From Paramacrobiotus metropolitanus (taxonomy: Eukaryota > Tardigrada > Eutardigrada > Parachela > Macrobiotidae), in assembly GCF_019649055.1 (NCBI RefSeq), contig NW_026570394.1:62001-126000 (forward strand): 64,000 nt of DNA, given 5' to 3'. Position 1 is the first letter of the stretch, and every line of letters starts with the position of its first letter. Both the position numbers and the translations under genes were made by a program. Below, piece after piece: positions 63,664 to 64,000 of the stretch. Below the pieces are notes generated by a model. The model saw nothing but the letters and a program-made list of their open reading frames with translations, was not told the DNA's origin and did not search any database.

Positions 63664-64000
63664 GAAAAAGTTATGGAAAACTTGACTATTCACCGGCATT
63701 TTTAGATCTCAATAACTACGTGGTGAAACTGCTCCAAAGTCTGCTTTTAAGGGTTATTCGATGCGCTGAGCACGAATTTGTAAGTCGGTTTGCAAAAAAA
63801 ATTTCACCGAAAAGTTACTGTCAGACGTGTCACATTTTCGCCATGTTGGATCTCAATAACTACGTGGTGAAACTGCTCCAAAGTCTGCTTTTAAGGGTTA
63901 TTCGATGCGCTGAGCACGAATCGTTCGAAATCGGTTTGCAAAAAATTTCACCGAAAAAGTTATGGAAAACTTGACTATTCACCGGCATTTTAGAACTCAA
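63664..64000. repeat. Return of the A3 satellite subtype at the right edge
   Basis: Two monomers (cores near 63684 and 63975) carry cttgactattcacc with catttttagatctc or cattttagaactc, the subtype that borders both inserts at 9.7-12.1 kb. One B monomer lies between them. The array continues beyond the window. Confidence 0.85.

Noticed and set aside
47-63974. Many plus-strand open frames of 60-150 codons encoding LNNYVVKLLQSLLLRVIRCAEHE-type peptides
   Set aside because: They follow the satellite period, repeat one peptide, break at every indel and have no consistent start, stop or regulatory context. They are chance open frames of the repeat.
1-64000. CRISPR-like array of direct repeats
   Set aside because: The units are contiguous ~145-bp monomers with no unique spacers, no short repeat/spacer pattern and no cas genes.
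1-64000. CENP-B box in the monomer
   Set aside because: No stretch fits the TTCG....A..CGGG core. The only TTCG-containing conserved piece, gttattcgatgcgctgag, lacks the rest of the motif.
1-64000. tRNA, rRNA or other structured RNA genes
   Set aside because: No cloverleaf, box A/B pair or rRNA signature was recognised in the satellite or the inserts.

Overview
The window is almost entirely tandem satellite DNA from a eukaryotic genome. No intact gene, RNA gene, CRISPR array or bacterial-type operon can be supported. About 62 of the 64 kb is one satellite family, roughly 425 monomers by length. It has two main monomer types. Type A is about 143 bp, with a core reading gttatggaaaacttgac and then ttttcaccggcatttt. 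Type B is about 147 bp, with a core reading gttactgtcagacgtgtcac. Both share a nearly invariant half of about 75 bp, running from ctcaataactacgtggtgaa to gatgcgctgagcacgaat. The other half separates A from B. The commonest arrangement is an A-B dimer of about 290 bp. Monomer size close to nucleosomal DNA, A-tracts and higher-order structure suggest centromeric or other constitutive heterochromatin, but that is inference.

Layout. 1-9706: mixed A-B dimers with an A subtype (A2, head gaatttcaagtc, core cttgcatttt) that makes A-A2-B runs. 9707-13318: an A-only domain with no B cores, broken by two copies of a ~1.0 kb non-satellite insert (10253-11250 and 12057-13060). 13319-17220: A-A2-B organisation resumes. 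17221-30755: mainly A-B dimers, with one 89-bp deleted monomer. 30756-37750: rich in B-B-A trimers, with a run of five B monomers. 37751-57940: the most regular A-B dimer field, with one fresh 140-bp duplication and one run of three 147-bp B monomers. 57941-64000: less regular, with A/B hybrids, ending in the A subtype that also borders the inserts.

The inserts lie on the minus strand. Each looks like the 5'-truncated 3' end of a non-LTR (LINE-type) retrotransposon: a remnant of the region C-terminal to the reverse transcriptase, a ~320-bp 3' untranslated tail, an AATAAA signal and a short ATT-rich end at the satellite junction. The copies are near-identical and share satellite flanks, so they arose by one insertion followed by a ~1.8 kb segmental duplication within the array. 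Copy 2 carries at least three frameshifting indels relative to copy 1. The host is a eukaryote, plausibly an invertebrate given the element type, but the sequence alone does not identify it. No genes act together here; the interest lies in satellite architecture and turnover.
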